64,000 bases of DNA, from positions 1,302,001 through 1,366,000 of the forward strand of contig NZ_CP019724.1 of the NCBI RefSeq assembly GCF_002005225.1. Reading direction: 5' to 3'. The notes beneath the pieces were generated by a model that worked only from the letters and a program-made list of their open reading frames with translations, searched no databases and was not told the DNA's origin. The DNA comes from Streptomyces pactum. GTDB taxonomy: Bacteria > Actinomycetota > Actinomycetes > Streptomycetales > Streptomycetaceae. Position numbers and translations under genes: made by a program. This document shows, piece after piece, positions 9,601 to 18,509 of the stretch (positions are counted from its first letter, which is position 1; every line of letters starts with the position of its first letter).

Positions 9601-10323
9601 ATGACGACGCCCGACACCGAGGAGCCGACCCTCACCATCGACGAGCTGGCCGCGCGGGCCGGCGTCACGGTGCGCACGGTCCGCTTCTACGGCACCAGGG
9701 GGCTGCTGCCGCCGCCGGCGATCGGCCCGCGCCGGGTCGGGCACTACGGCGGGGAGCACCTGGCCCGGCTGGCACTGATCGAGGAACTGCAGCACCAGGG
9801 CATGACGCTGGCCGCGATCGAGCGCTATCTCGGGCAGCTCCCGCCGGGCGTGAGCGCCCACGACCTCGCCCTGCACCGGGCGGTGGTGGCCTCCTGGGCA
9901 CCGGAGACGGTGGAGAGCGTCACGCGCGGGGAGCTGGACCGGCGGGCGGGCCGGCCGCTGACGGACGACGAGGTGGACCGGCTCACGGCGATGGACATCG
10001 TGGCGCGGGACGGCGACGCCCCGGACGGTGCCGTCTACCGGGTCGACGCCGGGCTGCTCCGGCTCGGCGTGGAGCTGCTCGGCGTGCCCTTCTCCCCCGA
10101 GACGGTCCTCGCCGCCCGGTCGGCCCTCCTCGAGCACTCCCGCGCCGCCGCGCGGGACCTGTCGCGGCTGCTGCGCGACGCGGTCGCCGAACGCGACGCG
10201 CGGGACGTACGGTCCCTGTCCGCCCACATGCACCCGCTCGTGGTGCAGGCGCTGCTGACCACGTTCCAGCGGTCGCTGCGCGAAGAGCTGCGGGAGTGGC
10301 TCGACGGAGGCGAGCCCGGGTGA
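9601..10323 (+). CDS. MerR-family transcriptional regulator
   Basis: 240 aa. The N-terminal winged helix-turn-helix is clear (TIDELAARAGVTVRTVRFYG, residues ~10-30, then LLPPP and RVGHYGGEHLARL). The C-terminal half is a helical effector domain without the cysteine pairs of metal-sensing MerR proteins, so an organic ligand is more likely. I use ATG 9601; an open frame extends to 9550 but adds a non-conserved leader. The gene is divergent from an amino acid permease, a frequent target arrangement. It ends just before a 9-bp tandem repeat. Confidence 0.88.
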   Translation: MTTPDTEEPTLTIDELAARAGVTVRTVRFYGTRGLLPPPAIGPRRVGHYGGEHLARLALIEELQHQGMTLAAIERYLGQLPPGVSAHDLALHRAVVASWAPETVESVTRGELDRRAGRPLTDDEVDRLTAMDIVARDGDAPDGAVYRVDAGLLRLGVELLGVPFSPETVLAARSALLEHSRAAARDLSRLLRDAVAERDARDVRSLSAHMHPLVVQALLTTFQRSLREELREWLDGGEPG

Positions 10324-10349
10324 GGCGGTGAGGCGGTGAGGCGGTGAGA
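10319..10349 (+). repeat. 9-bp tandem repeat at the end of the merR gene
   Basis: Three and a half copies of ggtgaggc-type 9-mers span the TGA stop and following bases. No coding role. Confidence 0.7.
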
Positions 10350-10362
10350 CGGACCTGGCCGG

Positions 10363-12561
10363 TCAGCGGCCGTCCGTGAAGACCTCCCCCTTGTCCGCCT
10401 TCTCCACCAGCAGCGCGGGCGGCGTGAAGCGCTCGCCGTAGCGGTCGGCCAGCTCACGCGCGCGGGCTACGAAGCCGGGCAGGCCGGCACCCACCCCGGC
10501 GCGGCCCTCGTAGCCGTTGATGTACTGGAGGACGCCGCCGGTCCAGCCGGGGAAGCCGATGCCGAAGATCGAGCCGATGTTGGCGTCGGCGACGGAGGTC
10601 AGCACGCCCTCCTCCAGGAGCTTGACCGTGTCGAGCGCCTCCGCGAAGAGCATGCGCTCCTGCATGTCCTCGAAGGGGATCTCGTACCCGGGCTTGGTGA
10701 AGTGCTCGCGCAGCCCCGGCCAGAGCCCGGCCCGCTTGCCGTCCTCGCCGTACTCGTAGAAGCCGGCGCCGCCGCTGCGGCCGGGGCGGCCGAACTCGTC
10801 GACCATGCGGTCGATGACGGATTCGGCGGGGTGCGCGGTCCAAGTGCCGCCGGCCTCCTCCACGGCCTGCCGGGTCTCCTTGCGGATCTTCCGGGGCAGC
10901 GTGAGCGTCAGCTCGTCCATCAGGGAGAGCACCTTGGCCGGGTAGCCGGCCTGGGCCGCCGCCTGCTCGACGGACGCGGGCTCGATGCCCTCGCCGACCA
11001 TCGCCACGCCCTCGTTGATGAAGTGGCCGATGACCCGGGAGGTGAAGAAGCCGCGGGAGTCGTTGACGACGATCGGTGTCTTGTTGATCTGCCGGACCAG
11101 GTCGAAGGCGCGGGCCAGCGCCTCGTCGCCCGTCCGCTCACCCTTGATGATCTCCACCAGCGGCATCTTGTCGACCGGCGAGAAGAAGTGCAGCCCGATG
11201 AAGTCGGCCTGCCGCTCGACGCCCTCGGCCAGCGCGGTGATGGGCAGGGTGGAGGTGTTGGAGCAGAGCAGCGCGTCGGGGGCGACGACCTCCTGGATCT
11301 CCTGGAACACCTTGTGCTTGAGGGAGGTGTCCTCGAAGACGGCCTCGATGACCGCGTCGCAGCCCGCGAGGTCGGCGGCCTCGGCGGTCGGTGTGATGCG
11401 GGCCAGCAGCGCGTCGGCCTTCTCCCGGGTCGTACGGCCCTTGGCGACGGCCTTGGCGCACAGCTTCTCGGAGTAGCCCTTGCCCTTGACGGCCGACTCC
11501 AGGGCGACGTCCTTCAGGACGACGTCGATGCCCGCGCGGGCGCACGAGTAGGCGATGCCGGCGCCCATCATGCCGGCGCCGAGGACGGCGACCCTGCGGA
11601 CCCGGCGCGGCTCGACGCCGCTCGGGCGGTTGGCGCCGGAGTTGACGGCCTGGAGGTCGAAGAAGAAGGCCTGGATCATGTTCTTCGAGGTCTGCCCGGC
11701 GGCCAGCTCGACGAAGTAGCGCGCCTCGATGACCTGCGCGGTCTCGAAGTCGACCTGGGAGCCCTCGACGGCGGCGGCCATGATGTTGCGCGGCGCCGGA
11801 TAGGGGGCTCCGTTCGTCTGCTTGCGCAGGTTGGCGGGGAAGGCGGGCAGGTTGGCCGCGAACTTCGGGTGCGAGGGCGTGCCGCCGGGGATGCGGTAGC
11901 CGGGCCTGTCCCAGGGCTGGGCGGACTCCGGGTTGGCGTCGATGAAGGCGCGGGCCTTGGCGAGCATGTCCTCCCGGCTGTCGGCGACCTCGTCGACCAG
12001 GCCGTTCTCCCGGGCGCGGCGCGGGTTGTACTGGGTGCCCTGGAGGAGCACCTTCAGCAGCGCGTCGGTGATGCCGAGCATCCGGACGGTGCGGACGACG
12101 CCGCCGCCTCCGGGGAGCAGGCCGAGGGTGACCTCGGGGCAGCCGATCTTGGAGCCGGGGGCGTCGAGGGCGACCCGGTGGTGGCAGGCGAGGGCGATCT
12201 CGTAGCCGCCGCCGAGGGCCGCGCCGTTCATGGCGGCGACGACGGGCTTGCCGAGGGTCTCGATGCGGCGCAGGTTCCGCTTGATCGCCATGCCGCCGTC
12301 GAAGAGGTCCTGGGCGGTCTCGGGCGTGACGCGGATCAGGTCGCGCAGGTCGCCGCCGGCGAAGAAGGTCTTCTTGGCGGAGGTGACGATGACGCCGCGG
12401 ATCGAGTCCCTCTCGGCCTCCAGGCGGTCGGTGATCACCGCGAGGGACTCGCGGAACGCCTGGTTCATGGTGTTCGCGGACTGGTCGGGGTCGTCGAGGA
12501 CGAGGGTGACGACGCCGGTGTCGTCCTGCTCCCAGCGGATGGTGGTGGGCTCGGTGCTCAT
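10363..12561 (-). CDS. FadB-type enoyl-CoA hydratase / 3-hydroxyacyl-CoA dehydrogenase
   Basis: 732 aa, the usual size of a bifunctional beta-oxidation alpha subunit. N-terminal crotonase domain (residues ~5-190) shows NGAALGGGYEIALACHHR and PEVTLGLLPGGGG with both catalytic-glutamate regions. From ~325 an NAD-binding domain begins with VAVLGAGMMGAGIAYSCA, followed by LHFFSPVDKMPLVEI with the catalytic His, and two C-terminal 3HCDH domains. It hydrates trans-2-enoyl-CoA and oxidises the 3-hydroxyacyl-CoA. It is the third gene of an operon, 34 bp after the thiolase that completes the cycle. Confidence 0.95.
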   Translation of the reverse strand: MSTEPTTIRWEQDDTGVVTLVLDDPDQSANTMNQAFRESLAVITDRLEAERDSIRGVIVTSAKKTFFAGGDLRDLIRVTPETAQDLFDGGMAIKRNLRRIETLGKPVVAAMNGAALGGGYEIALACHHRVALDAPGSKIGCPEVTLGLLPGGGGVVRTVRMLGITDALLKVLLQGTQYNPRRARENGLVDEVADSREDMLAKARAFIDANPESAQPWDRPGYRIPGGTPSHPKFAANLPAFPANLRKQTNGAPYPAPRNIMAAAVEGSQVDFETAQVIEARYFVELAAGQTSKNMIQAFFFDLQAVNSGANRPSGVEPRRVRRVAVLGAGMMGAGIAYSCARAGIDVVLKDVALESAVKGKGYSEKLCAKAVAKGRTTREKADALLARITPTAEAADLAGCDAVIEAVFEDTSLKHKVFQEIQEVVAPDALLCSNTSTLPITALAEGVERQADFIGLHFFSPVDKMPLVEIIKGERTGDEALARAFDLVRQINKTPIVVNDSRGFFTSRVIGHFINEGVAMVGEGIEPASVEQAAAQAGYPAKVLSLMDELTLTLPRKIRKETRQAVEEAGGTWTAHPAESVIDRMVDEFGRPGRSGGAGFYEYGEDGKRAGLWPGLREHFTKPGYEIPFEDMQERMLFAEALDTVKLLEEGVLTSVADANIGSIFGIGFPGWTGGVLQYINGYEGRAGVGAGLPGFVARARELADRYGERFTPPALLVEKADKGEVFTDGR

Positions 12562-12595
12562 GAGGGTGTGCTCCAGGTGATCCGTCGGGAGGGGG

Positions 12596-13810
12596 TCAGA
12601 CGCGCTCGACGATGGTGGCGATGCCCATGCCGCCGCCCACGCACAGGGTGGCGAGGCCGTAACGCTTGTCCTGGCGCTCGAGTTCGTCGACGAGCGTGCC
12701 GAGGATCATCGCGCCGGTGGCGCCGAGGGGGTGGCCGAGTGCGATGGCGCCGCCGTTGACGTTGACCTTGTCGAGGGACAGGCCCATGTCCTTGACGAAG
12801 CGCAGGACGACCGCGGCGAACGCCTCGTTGATCTCGACGAGGTCGATGTCGTCGATGGTCAGCCCGGCCTTGGCGAGCGCCTTGCGGGTGGCCGGGGCGG
12901 GGCCGGTGAGCATGATGGTGGGCTCGGAGCCGGAGACGGCGGCGGAGACGATCCGGGCGCGCGGGCGCAGCCCGTAGCGGTCGCCGGTCTCCTTGGAGCC
13001 GATGGCGACCAGGGAGGCGCCGTCCACGATGCCGGAGGAGTTGCCCGCGTGGTGGACGTGGTCGATCTTCTCCACCCAGTGGTACTTCTGCAGCGCCACG
13101 GCGTCGAAACCGCCGAGTTCGCCGATGTCGGCGAAGGACGGCTTGAGGCCCGCGAGGGAGTCGGCGGTGGTGCCGGGGCGCAGGTGCTCGTCGTGGTCGA
13201 GGACGGTGAGTCCGGCGCGGTCCCTGACCGGCACGACGGACCGCTCGAAGCGGTTCTCCTTCCAGGCGGTGGCCGCGCGCTCCTGGGAGAGGGCCGCGTA
13301 CTCGTCGACGTCGCGGCGCGTGAAGCCCTCGATGGTGGCGATCAGGTCGGCGCCGATGCCCTGCGGGACGAAGTTGGTGGCGAGGTTGGTCATCGGGTCG
13401 TTGAACCAGGCGCCGCCGTCCGAGGCCATCGGCACCCGGGACATCGACTCGACTCCGCCCGCGAGGACCAGGTCCTCCCAGCCGGAGCGCACCTTGGCGG
13501 CGGCCAGGTTGACGGCCTCCAGACCCGATGCGCAGAAGCGGTTCTCCTGGACGCCCGCCACGGTGTCCGGCAGTCCGGCCGCGATGGCGGCGATGCGGGC
13601 GATGTCGGAGCCCTGGTCGCCGACCGGGCCGACGACGCCGAGCACGATGTCGTCGACGGCGGCGGGGTCCAGGTCCGGGAAGCGGGCGCGGATCTCGTGG
13701 ATGAGGCCGACGACCAGGTCGACGGGCTTCGTGCCGTGCAGGGCGCCGTTCGCCTTGCCGCGTCCGCGCGGGGTGCGGATCGCGTCGTACACGTACGCTT
13801 CGGTGGTCAC
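12596..13810 (-). CDS. Acetyl-CoA C-acyltransferase (thiolase)
   Basis: 404 aa. Catalyses thiolytic release of acetyl-CoA from 3-ketoacyl-CoA. Nucleophile region [12 protein letters not shown], His in [15 protein letters not shown] and second Cys in LCVGGGMG are all present. GTG at 13810 is chosen since AAAGG lies seven bases upstream and the protein then starts [16 protein letters not shown], the normal thiolase beginning; a longer frame to 13825 lacks a site. It is the middle gene of the minus-strand operon CaiB-thiolase-FadB, so it is the beta-subunit partner of the following FadB. Confidence 0.95.
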   Translation of the reverse strand: MTTEAYVYDAIRTPRGRGKANGALHGTKPVDLVVGLIHEIRARFPDLDPAAVDDIVLGVVGPVGDQGSDIARIAAIAAGLPDTVAGVQENRFCASGLEAVNLAAAKVRSGWEDLVLAGGVESMSRVPMASDGGAWFNDPMTNLATNFVPQGIGADLIATIEGFTRRDVDEYAALSQERAATAWKENRFERSVVPVRDRAGLTVLDHDEHLRPGTTADSLAGLKPSFADIGELGGFDAVALQKYHWVEKIDHVHHAGNSSGIVDGASLVAIGSKETGDRYGLRPRARIVSAAVSGSEPTIMLTGPAPATRKALAKAGLTIDDIDLVEINEAFAAVVLRFVKDMGLSLDKVNVNGGAIALGHPLGATGAMILGTLVDELERQDKRYGLATLCVGGGMGIATIVERV

Positions 13811-13847
13811 TGGCAGGCCTTTCACTGAGGGGTGTTCACGGGGCTGT

Positions 13848-15005
13848 TCACTGGGAGGTCCGGGAGGGGTCCGGGAGCCGGGGCAGGCCCCAGTCGCGGG
13901 CCACGGACTCGCTGTCGGCGCCCGGCCGGGCGGGTCCGGTGCGGACGGCGGTGGGGGTCGCGGAGAAGCGGGGCGCCGGGGCCGGCTGGGTGATGCCGCC
14001 GTGGTCGGTGAAGGTGGAGCGGGCGGCGAGGTGCGGGTGGTGCGGGGCCTCGCGGAGCGTCAGGACGGGGGCGACGCAGGCGTCGGAGTCCGCGAAGACG
14101 GCCGTCCACTCGTCCCGGGTGCGGGACCTGAACCGGGTGGCGATGGCCTCGCGCAGCTCGGTCCAGCGGGCCGTGTCGTCGCGGGCCGGCGCCTGGTCGG
14201 GGATGCCGAGGAGGTCCGTGAACTCGTCGTAGAACCGCTGCTCCAGGGCGCCGACCGCCATGTAGCGGCCGTCGGCGGTCTCGTAGGTGCCGTAGAAGGG
14301 GCAGCCGCCGTCGAGGAGGTTGGCGCCGCGCCGGTCCTGCCAGCCGCCCGCGGCGAGCATGCCGTGGATCATCGAGGAGAGGTGGGCGGTGCCGTCCACG
14401 ATGGCGGCGTCGACGACCTGTCCGGTGCCGCTCGCGCGCGCGTGGTGCAGGGCGGCGAGGACACCGACGACCAGGTAGAGGGAGCCGCCCGCGTAGTCGC
14501 CGACGAGGTTGGCCGGGACGGCCGGTGGCGTGCCGGGGCCGCCGATCATGCCGAGGGTGCCGGTGAGCGCGATGTACCCGATGTCGTGGCCGGCGCGCTG
14601 GGCGAGCGGGCCCTCCTGGCCCCAGCCGGTCATGCGGCCGTAGACGAGGCGCGGGTTGCGGGCGTGGCAGTGTCCGGGGCCGACGCCGAGCCGTTCGGCG
14701 ACGCCGGGGCGGTAGCCCTCGATCAGCACGTCGGCGCGTTCGGCGAGGTCGAGGACCCGGGCCGGGCCGTCGGGTGACTTCAGGTCGACGATCACGGAGC
14801 GCTTGTTGCGGTTGGTGACGTCGTGGGCGGGGTCGATCGCGAGGCCGGGGCCGCCGGGGCGGTCGACGCGGACGACGTCGGCGCCCAGGTCGGCCAGGAG
14901 CATCGCGGCGAAGGGCCCGGGGCCGATGCCGGCCAGCTCGACCACGCGCACGCCGGCGAGTGGGCCCTCGGGCGGCGTCCGCCCCGCCGTCTTCGCTTCC
15001 GACAT
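13848..15005 (-). CDS. CaiB/BaiF family: alpha-methylacyl-CoA racemase-like
   Basis: 385 aa. Class III CoA-transferase fold. The N-terminus has [20 protein letters not shown], and the two residues used by alpha-methylacyl-CoA racemase are in place: His in [12 protein letters not shown] and Asp in [10 protein letters not shown]. This fits a racemase that converts 2R-methylacyl-CoA to the 2S form for beta-oxidation of branched chains. ATG at 15005 (MSEAKT) with a G-rich site upstream; the frame runs further to 15161 but those residues are not family-like. First gene of the operon with thiolase and FadB, so the operon likely degrades branched or sterol-side-chain acyl-CoAs. Confidence 0.9.
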   Translation of the reverse strand: MSEAKTAGRTPPEGPLAGVRVVELAGIGPGPFAAMLLADLGADVVRVDRPGGPGLAIDPAHDVTNRNKRSVIVDLKSPDGPARVLDLAERADVLIEGYRPGVAERLGVGPGHCHARNPRLVYGRMTGWGQEGPLAQRAGHDIGYIALTGTLGMIGGPGTPPAVPANLVGDYAGGSLYLVVGVLAALHHARASGTGQVVDAAIVDGTAHLSSMIHGMLAAGGWQDRRGANLLDGGCPFYGTYETADGRYMAVGALEQRFYDEFTDLLGIPDQAPARDDTARWTELREAIATRFRSRTRDEWTAVFADSDACVAPVLTLREAPHHPHLAARSTFTDHGGITQPAPAPRFSATPTAVRTGPARPGADSESVARDWGLPRLPDPSRTSQ

Positions 15006-15050
15006 CGAGCCCCCAGCTCTGTGACACAAGTGATGTAACACCAGTGATGC

Positions 15051-15099
15051 TAGAAACGTGTTCCACTGGGCACAAGACCCGGGCGAGCAAGCGCTTAGC
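15051..15099. promoter_or_regulatory. Operator-like palindromes before the beta-oxidation operon
   Basis: TAGAAACGTGTTCCA (15051-15065) is an imperfect GAA-N5-TTC dyad reminiscent of KstR-type sites, and GCAAGCGCTTAGC (15087-15099) contains the perfect palindrome AAGCGCTT seen in TetR operators of acyl-CoA catabolic operons. They lie between the operon and the divergent reductase gene. Assignment rests on resemblance only. Confidence 0.4.
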
Positions 15100-15211
15100 C
15101 AATTATGGGGCAGGCTTCCCTCCGGACTCGCAGTCCTCACGCTAGCCTCGGCCACCGGCAACGGCGCGTACTGCGGGCCCAGGGGTTGCCGCCGGGTGAT
15201 GAAGGGGTGTC

Positions 15212-16390
15212 ATGGGCATGCTGAACAGGACCGACCGGCCGTACGACATCGTGCTCTTCGGAGCGACGGGGTTCGTCGGCGAGCTCACCGCGGAGTACCT
15301 CGCCGCGCACGCGCCGGACGGGCTGCGCTGGGCGATCGCCGGCCGCAGCGAGGAGAAGCTGCGGCGGCTGCGCGAGCGGCTGCCGGGCGCGGCGGACGTC
15401 GGCGTACTGCGCGCGGACGTGTCCGATCCGGCCTCGCTGCGCGAACTGGCCGGGCACGCGCGCGTGGTGGCCACGACGGTGGGCCCGTACGTCCGGTACG
15501 GCGACGCGCTGGTCGCCGCCTGCGCGGAGACCGGCTCGGACTATCTCGACCTCACCGGTGAGCCCGAGTTCGTGGACCTGACGTACGTCCGTCATGACGC
15601 ACGCGCGCGGGAGACCGGCGCGCGGCTGGTGCACGCCTGCGGCTTCGACTCCGTCCCGCACGACCTCGGCGTGTACTTCACCGTGCGGCAACTGCCGGAG
15701 GGCGTGCCGCTGGCCGTGGACGGTTTCGTGACCGCCGACGCCACCTTCTCGGGCGGCACGTTCGCCTCCGCGCTGGGCCAGTTCGCGCGCGGCCGGCAGA
15801 TGCGGGACGCCGCGCGGGAACGCCGGCGGCACGAGCCCCGGCTGGTGGACCGCCGGGCGGTGACGCCGACCGGCGCGCCGCGGTTCGCCGGGGAGGTGGG
15901 GGCCTGGGCGCTGCCGCTGCCGACGATCGACGCGCAGGTCGTGCGGCGCTCCGCGAAGGCCCTGGACCGCTACGGCCCCGACTTCCGTTACCGCCACTAC
16001 GCGGCCGTGCGGCGCCTGCCCGTCGCGTTGGGCGGGGTGGCGGCCGTGGGCGCGCTGGTGGCGGCGGCCCAGGTGCCGCCCGCGCGGCGCTGGCTGTCCG
16101 GCCGGCTCGAGCCGGGCGAGGGGCCGAGTCCCGAGAAGCGGGCGAGGAGCTGGTTCTCGGTCCGCTTCGTGGGCGAGGGCGGCGGCCGGAAGGTGTTCAC
16201 CGAGGTCTCGGGCGGCGACCCCGGGTACGACGAGACGGCGAAGATGTTCGCCGAGGCGGCGCTGTCCCTCGCCCTCGACGACCTGCCGCCGGTGGCCGGG
16301 CAGGTCACGACGGCCGTGGCGATGGGCGACGCGCTCACCGGGCGGCTGCGGGCGGCGGGCATCGGCTTCCGGGTGGCCGCGACACGCTGA
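15212..16390 (+). CDS. Saccharopine dehydrogenase-like / trans-acting enoyl reductase-like protein
   Basis: 392 aa. NAD(P)-binding Rossmann domain at the start (DIVLFGATGFVGELTAEYL, residues ~11-29) with AGRSEEKL after the second strand; then the conserved DLTGEPEFV and ACGFDSVPHDLG blocks of the family that includes mycobacterial trans-acting enoyl reductases. A hydrophobic stretch near 270-290 (VALGGVAAVGALVAAAQV) may attach it to the membrane. Substrate unknown, probably a lipid or acyl chain given the divergent beta-oxidation operon. GAAGGGG precedes ATG 15212; ATG 15218 is also usable. Confidence 0.85.
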   Translation: MGMLNRTDRPYDIVLFGATGFVGELTAEYLAAHAPDGLRWAIAGRSEEKLRRLRERLPGAADVGVLRADVSDPASLRELAGHARVVATTVGPYVRYGDALVAACAETGSDYLDLTGEPEFVDLTYVRHDARARETGARLVHACGFDSVPHDLGVYFTVRQLPEGVPLAVDGFVTADATFSGGTFASALGQFARGRQMRDAARERRRHEPRLVDRRAVTPTGAPRFAGEVGAWALPLPTIDAQVVRRSAKALDRYGPDFRYRHYAAVRRLPVALGGVAAVGALVAAAQVPPARRWLSGRLEPGEGPSPEKRARSWFSVRFVGEGGGRKVFTEVSGGDPGYDETAKMFAEAALSLALDDLPPVAGQVTTAVAMGDALTGRLRAAGIGFRVAATR

Positions 16391-16392
16391 CG

Positions 16393-16450
16393 GCCTGCCG
16401 AGGTCCGCCCCGGTGCCTGCCGAGGCCCGCCCCGGTGCCTGCCGCGGAGC
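16393..16450 (+). repeat. 22-bp tandem repeat, about 2.6 copies
   Basis: Units start at 16393, 16415 and 16437 (gcctgccgaggYccgccccggt). Directly after the reductase stop codon; non-coding. Confidence 0.8.
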
Positions 16451-16529
16451 CCGGGGCAGGACGTGTCCGAGGGACTCCCCGGGGCCGGCCGTTCGAGGTT
16501 TCGCCGGGGGCCTGCCCGGTCGACCGGCC

Positions 16530-16679
16530 CTACCCCGACCACCCGGCGATCGTGTAGAGCATTCCGCCGATCCAGGCCAGTCCCGCCCCGACGGCGAGCA
16601 CCAGGCCCGCGACCACCGTCCGCTCGACGGGCCGGCCGGGGTGGTGGGCGGACTGCTCGGGTGCGCGGTGCGTCGTCAT
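16530..16679 (-). CDS. Small membrane protein, 49 aa
   Basis: ATG 16679 opens MTTHRAPEQS, a short polar head with HHPGRP, then a single strongly hydrophobic segment (VVAGLVLAVGAGLAWIGGML, residues ~21-40) and a short tail ending GWSG. No family is recognised. The composition, clear membrane segment and start codon make it a credible small gene; a longer frame adds 12 residues upstream. No operon partner: the neighbours on both sides are on the plus strand. Confidence 0.6.
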   Translation of the reverse strand: MTTHRAPEQSAHHPGRPVERTVVAGLVLAVGAGLAWIGGMLYTIAGWSG

Positions 16680-16870
16680 GCGCCCCAGCCTGTCGGGCCG
16701 AAGGGTGGGGCGCATCCGTACGGATACTCAGGCGGTCGCTGAGCACCGGCGGGCGCCACGCACGCCTGCTGTCGACCCGCATTTGAGACTTTCCCCGGCG
16801 TCCGGCCGCCGTGAGCGTCACTCGCGCACGGCAAAGTCCCAAGAAGGACTTCAATGAAATCCTTGAAGGC

Positions 16871-17065
16871 ATGAAGTTCCTTCTCGAAGTCACCATGGAC
16901 GAGGGCGCGCTCGCCGAGGACCCCACGGGCGAGTTGCAGCGGATCCTGAGGTACTGGGGCGGCAACCTGAAGCACTACGCGATGCGGCCCGGTGACGGAT
17001 CGGTGGTCTACGACTCGGCGTACCGGGAGGTGGGCCGCTGGAGCGTCGAGGGCCGGGCCGACTAG
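16871..17065 (+). CDS. Conserved small hypothetical protein
   Basis: 64 aa from ATG 16871 (MKFLLEVTMDEGALAEDPTG); an in-frame GTG at 16811 would add 20 residues, and neither start has an ideal ribosome site, although AAGAAGG occurs between them. The compact sequence with RILRYWGGNLKHY and GDGSVVYDS looks like a folded domain, and similar short proteins are common in Streptomyces, but the function is unknown. The TAG stop overlaps the stop codon of the convergent endonuclease V gene (17062-17065). Confidence 0.65.
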   Translation: MKFLLEVTMDEGALAEDPTGELQRILRYWGGNLKHYAMRPGDGSVVYDSAYREVGRWSVEGRAD

Positions 17066-17757
17066 GTGGTGGCCGCCCGCAGGGCCGCACGGCACAGGGC
17101 GTCCGCCCTGCGGGTGGTCTCCGGCAGACGGTAGGCGGGCGTCAGCGCCAGCGTGTGCGCGCAGGCGTTGTCGAGGCTCACCCGATGGCCGACGGAGACG
17201 AAGACCGGCTTGACGCCGTCGCGGGTGCGGAGGGCGCGCCCGACCTCCTCGGCGCCGGCGAGCAGCGGGGACGTGCTGCCCCGCGGCGCGTCCGGGTCGT
17301 CGTAGGTGAAGGTGAACGGGTTCTTGGCCACGCCGATCGTGGGCAGGCCGGTCAGTACGCCGAGGTGGCCGGCGAGGCCGAAGCGGCGCGGGTGGGCCAG
17401 GCCGTAGCCGTCGCAGACGACCAGGCCGGGCGCGCAGGGCAGCGCGTCCAGGGCGGCGAGGACGGTCGGGATCTCGCGGAAGGCGAGCAGGCCGGGCACG
17501 TAGGGAAAGGAGATCCGCCCGACGGCCGTGGCCTCGGCGACGACGGCGAGGGTCGCGGCGTCCAGGACGACGGCCGCCGCCGCGACGACGTCCCGTTCGT
17601 CGTCGTAGGCGACGTCCACCCCGGTCACGCGGCCCGTGCCCGGCGGCGGACCCGGCTCGTCGAGGACCACGCGCACCCGCAGTTCGTCCTGGACGGCGAG
17701 GGCCTGTTCCTCGGTCGCGGGCCAGTCTGCGGGGATCTGCACGGTCACGGGCGTCAT
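17062..17757 (-). CDS. nfi: Endonuclease V (deoxyinosine 3' endonuclease)
   Basis: 231 aa. Cuts the second phosphodiester bond 3' of deoxyinosine, starting repair of deaminated adenine. Seen: GVDVAYDD carrying the first catalytic Asp (~residue 48), the recognition block FPYVPGLLAFREIP that includes the wedge and the catalytic Glu, and DGYGLAHPRRFGLA with the second Asp and the His. AKNPF follows, as in the family. ATG at 17757-17755. Its 3' end overlaps the convergent small hypothetical gene by a few bases. Confidence 0.93.
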   Translation of the reverse strand: MTPVTVQIPADWPATEEQALAVQDELRVRVVLDEPGPPPGTGRVTGVDVAYDDERDVVAAAAVVLDAATLAVVAEATAVGRISFPYVPGLLAFREIPTVLAALDALPCAPGLVVCDGYGLAHPRRFGLAGHLGVLTGLPTIGVAKNPFTFTYDDPDAPRGSTSPLLAGAEEVGRALRTRDGVKPVFVSVGHRVSLDNACAHTLALTPAYRLPETTRRADALCRAALRAATT

Positions 17758-17798
17758 GGTCCGGCAAGCCTAAGGGACACCGGAGTACGCTCGCGATC

Positions 17799-18098
17799 AT
17801 GTTCGTACTGGAGCTGTCCCACACCGCCCCGCTGGAAGCCGTCGACGCGGTGCTGGAAGAGCACGTGGCGTGGCTCGACGAGCTGTACGAGCAGGGGGTC
17901 TTCCTGGCGTCCGGCCGCAAGGAACCCCGCGACGGCGGGGTGATCATCGCCGTCGCGGGGGACCGTGCCCGGATCGAGGAAGTCACCGCGGGCGACCCGT
18001 TCGTCAGGGCCGGTGTGTGCGCGTACCGCGTCACCGAGTTCGTCGCCACGAAGACGGCACCGGCGCTGGATCGGTACCGGGAGACCGCCGGCCGGTAG
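17799..18098 (+). CDS. YCII-related domain protein
   Basis: 99 aa, a single YCII alpha/beta barrel domain. The opening MFVLELSHTAPLEAVD and the central HVAWLDELYEQGVFLASGR with the conserved His-Asp pairing region and Gly-Arg are typical. These proteins are small dimeric ferredoxin-like folds with proposed lyase or hydrolase roles but no firm general activity. It is divergent from endonuclease V by 41 bp. Confidence 0.88.
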   Translation: MFVLELSHTAPLEAVDAVLEEHVAWLDELYEQGVFLASGRKEPRDGGVIIAVAGDRARIEEVTAGDPFVRAGVCAYRVTEFVATKTAPALDRYRETAGR

Positions 18099-18107
18099 CC
18101 GCACGGC

Positions 18108-18437
18108 TCACTTGCCGAGCGCGCGCTTGAGGTCGCCCTTGTTCATGTTCGAACGGCCGCTGATGTCGCGGCGCTTGGCCTCCTGGTAGAGCTGGTCGTA
18201 GGTGGGGCCCTGGGGTCCCTGCCGGTTCCCGGACCGCTGGCCGCCCCGCTTGCTCGGCGACTTGTCCTGCGTGGACGTACGGCTGGCGGTCTTCGACTCG
18301 CCGGACCGGGCGCGCTCCTTGTTCACCGTCCGGGCGGCGATCTCCTCGGCGCGGCCGGTGCTCTCGCCACGGTCCTCGGCGCCGTCCTTGATGTGCTCGT
18401 ACTGCCGCTCCCGTTTGGAGCTCGAACCGCGTGGCAT
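18108..18437 (-). CDS. Small basic Rho-N/SAP-like protein ('plasmid stabilization protein')
   Basis: 109 aa, highly charged and low-complexity in the middle (Ser, Thr, Arg, Lys, Gln). The N-terminus MPRGSSSKRERQYEHIKDG and the C-terminus YQEAKRRDISGRSNMNKGDL match a short protein common in Streptomyces that is usually labelled plasmid stabilization protein. The tail looks like a Rho-N or SAP-type helix-extended loop that binds nucleic acid. That label is not evidence of a plasmid; it is a chromosomal gene here. Convergent with the YCII gene with a 9-bp gap. Confidence 0.75.
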   Translation of the reverse strand: MPRGSSSKRERQYEHIKDGAEDRGESTGRAEEIAARTVNKERARSGESKTASRTSTQDKSPSKRGGQRSGNRQGPQGPTYDQLYQEAKRRDISGRSNMNKGDLKRALGK

Positions 18438-18509
18438 GTCCGCTCACTTCCTCTCACGTTCAGCGAACGGATACCCACGTTACGGACGAACACCCGGCCC
18501 CGCTCGGCG

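Noticed and set aside
10702..12759. Long plus-strand frame opposite FadB
   Set aside because: Antisense mirror of the FadB codons with no family motif.
18108..18437. Evidence for an integrated plasmid from the 'plasmid stabilization' label
   Set aside because: No integrase, att site or replication gene nearby, and the protein is widespread on Streptomyces chromosomes.
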